The position numbers and the translations under genes were made by a program. The notes beneath the pieces were generated by a model. The model was not told where the DNA came from, ran no database searches, and saw only the letters and a program-made list of their open reading frames with translations. This document shows, piece after piece, positions 63,117 to 64,000 of a stretch of 64,000 nucleotides of DNA; position 1 is the stretch's first letter, and each line of letters starts with the position of its first letter. The stretch spans positions 1 through 64,000 of the forward strand of contig NZ_AUIE01000025.1 of assembly GCF_000423545.1 (NCBI RefSeq), given 5' to 3'. This DNA comes from Metapseudomonas resinovorans DSM 21078. GTDB taxonomy: Bacteria; Pseudomonadota; Gammaproteobacteria; Pseudomonadales; Pseudomonadaceae.

Positions 63117-63878
63117 TCAACGGTTACTGGAGATGTCTCCACCGGGCTCCTGGTAGCGGGCTATCAGCTGTGCATATTCGGGTTCCTGCTTGAAGCGCCG
63201 CAGCGCTTCGCCGAAGCGCTCGGCCAGGCCTTCCAGGCGCGGCAGACGGCGAAATGCGAGGTACAGGTGGTCGCGGCTGATCACTTTGGCGTGCTGACCG
63301 ACCTCGTCTTCGAGCCCCATCTGGCGGAGCAGGAATTGTCCTGCCCGGCGGTCGTTCACCACCAGGTCGACCCGGTCGCGCACCAGCTTGCCGAGGTTGG
63401 CCTCGTGGGTGGGGGCTGGCTCGCGGATGAACAACGGCGAGGTGCGGAAGGCCTGGTCGGCGTACCAGTAGCCGGGGGAGACACCTACTTTCAGACCCTG
63501 AAGATCGGCCAGGCGCTGGAAGGGATAGGGCCGTTGCCGGGCGTAAAACAGCACGAACTCCACCTGCGACAACGGCTCGCGGGGAAAGGCCATCTGCTTC
63601 TCGCGTTCCCGGTTCTGGAAAATATCCAGCACCGCATCGGCCGACCCGCTCTCCAGCTCCACCAGGCAGCGCTTCCAGGGCATCAGACTCCATTGCACCT
63701 CGATTCCCAGACGCTGGAACACGATGGCGCTGGCCTCGTAGTCCAGGCCGCGGGGCTGGCCGTTCTCCTCGTAGATATAGGGTGCCCAGGGCTCGCTGAC
63801 GATGCGCAGGGGCTCGGCCTGGACGGCTGAGCCGAGGCTGGCGAGCAGGGTGAGGAGGAGCATGCTGAGTAATGGCAT
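63117..63878 (-). CDS. Periplasmic substrate-binding protein, amino-acid (family 3) type
   Basis: 253 residues, full length, unlike the shortened one at 11226. A signal peptide is cut near residue 21 (VQA-EPLRIV). Lobe 1: VSEPWAPYIYEENGQPRGLDYEASAIVFQRLG and LESGSADAVLDIFQNREREKQMAF. Lobe 2: DLQGLKVGVSPGYWYA and RVDLVVNDRRAGQFLL. No transport genes are adjacent. Start at 63878 or at the ATG at 63863; neither has a clear ribosome site. Confidence 0.85.
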   Translation of the reverse strand: MPLLSMLLLTLLASLGSAVQAEPLRIVSEPWAPYIYEENGQPRGLDYEASAIVFQRLGIEVQWSLMPWKRCLVELESGSADAVLDIFQNREREKQMAFPREPLSQVEFVLFYARQRPYPFQRLADLQGLKVGVSPGYWYADQAFRTSPLFIREPAPTHEANLGKLVRDRVDLVVNDRRAGQFLLRQMGLEDEVGQHAKVISRDHLYLAFRRLPRLEGLAERFGEALRRFKQEPEYAQLIARYQEPGGDISSNR

Positions 63879-63925
63879 GTGGCCAGATTACGTGGCCGCA
63901 AGCGCCGTGGGTAGTACGGCAAGGG

Positions 63926-64000
63926 TCAAAGAACCGAAGCTGTGACCGCCTTCGCGACCCCATCGCGCAGGCGGATACAGCCGCCATCAATCCAGTGGAC
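63926..64000 (-). CDS. Possible 3' end of an unidentified gene at the right edge
   Basis: A reading frame open to the window edge ends VAKAVTASVL then TGA at 63926-63928 (24 codons visible). It would be transcribed toward the binding-protein gene, 48 bases away. Too short to assign, and it may be non-coding. Confidence 0.25.
   Translation of the reverse strand, partial: VHWIDGGCIRLRDGVAKAVTASVL

Noticed and set aside
1-64000. CRISPR arrays, prophage genes, tRNA or rRNA genes
   Set aside because: None was recognised by eye: no regularly spaced direct repeats, no phage structural genes and no cloverleaf-type sequence with conserved arms. A covariance-model scan was not possible.

Overview
The window is about 64% GC chromosome from a gammaproteobacterium of the genus Pseudomonas in the broad sense. 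The evidence is the pilGHIJK-chpABC cluster, the algH-yqgF-pyrR-pyrB-pyrC' run, the serA / D-2-hydroxyglutarate dehydrogenase pair, the codon usage and the REP palindromes. Recalled P. aeruginosa gene order matches in long blocks, but neighbours differ at several joints. The species looks closer to the P. aeruginosa / P. resinovorans side of the genus than to P. fluorescens or P. putida; I cannot name it.

Layout. 1-251: start of an IS110-type transposase running off the left edge. 456-3016: a cystathionine beta-synthase / gamma-lyase operon (reverse transsulfuration). 3166-12322: an AHL-acylase-like enzyme with a divergent AraC regulator, then small metabolic and periplasmic genes (thioredoxin-like, alpha/beta hydrolase, DUF2059, 2-oxoglutarate oxygenase, DUF6160, DUF523, a substrate-binding protein missing one lobe, DUF4399). 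12405-15941: serA divergent from D-2-hydroxyglutarate dehydrogenase, then an FAH-family hydrolase. 16028-26889: a polyamine block (acetylpolyamine amidohydrolase, APC permease, four-gene spermidine/putrescine ABC transporter, AraC regulator) bracketed by two SdiA-regulated-type paralogs and by two inverted copies of a REP-containing composite repeat; a carO/ygiW-like gene with a three-part TTAAG box lies at its left edge.

26890-35358: yegP-like gene, rpiA, ilvA, two related small membrane proteins, a HAD phosphatase, rppH-ptsP and a PAS-GGDEF diguanylate cyclase. 35417-41282, all on the minus strand: gshB, tonB3, algH, yqgF, pyrR, pyrB and the catalytically dead dihydroorotase pyrC'. 41550-55335: the complete core Pil-Chp chemosensory array that controls type IV pili and surface sensing, including the 2584-residue hybrid kinase ChpA; chpD and chpE are absent. 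55458-64000: rsmE, bioA, a flavin amine oxidase, cytochrome b561 with a YceI protein, the RNA helicase rhlE, and a full-length periplasmic binding protein.

Most of this is core genome, and I see no CRISPR array, prophage, rRNA or tRNA. I did not find a convincing new multi-gene system. The observations most worth following are the single-lobe substrate-binding protein, the inverted composite repeats around the polyamine block, the triple TTAAG operator, a bipartite motif shared by the two polyamine transport units, and the acidic tandem repeats of the ChpA linker. Long antisense open frames are common here and were treated as GC-driven shadows.
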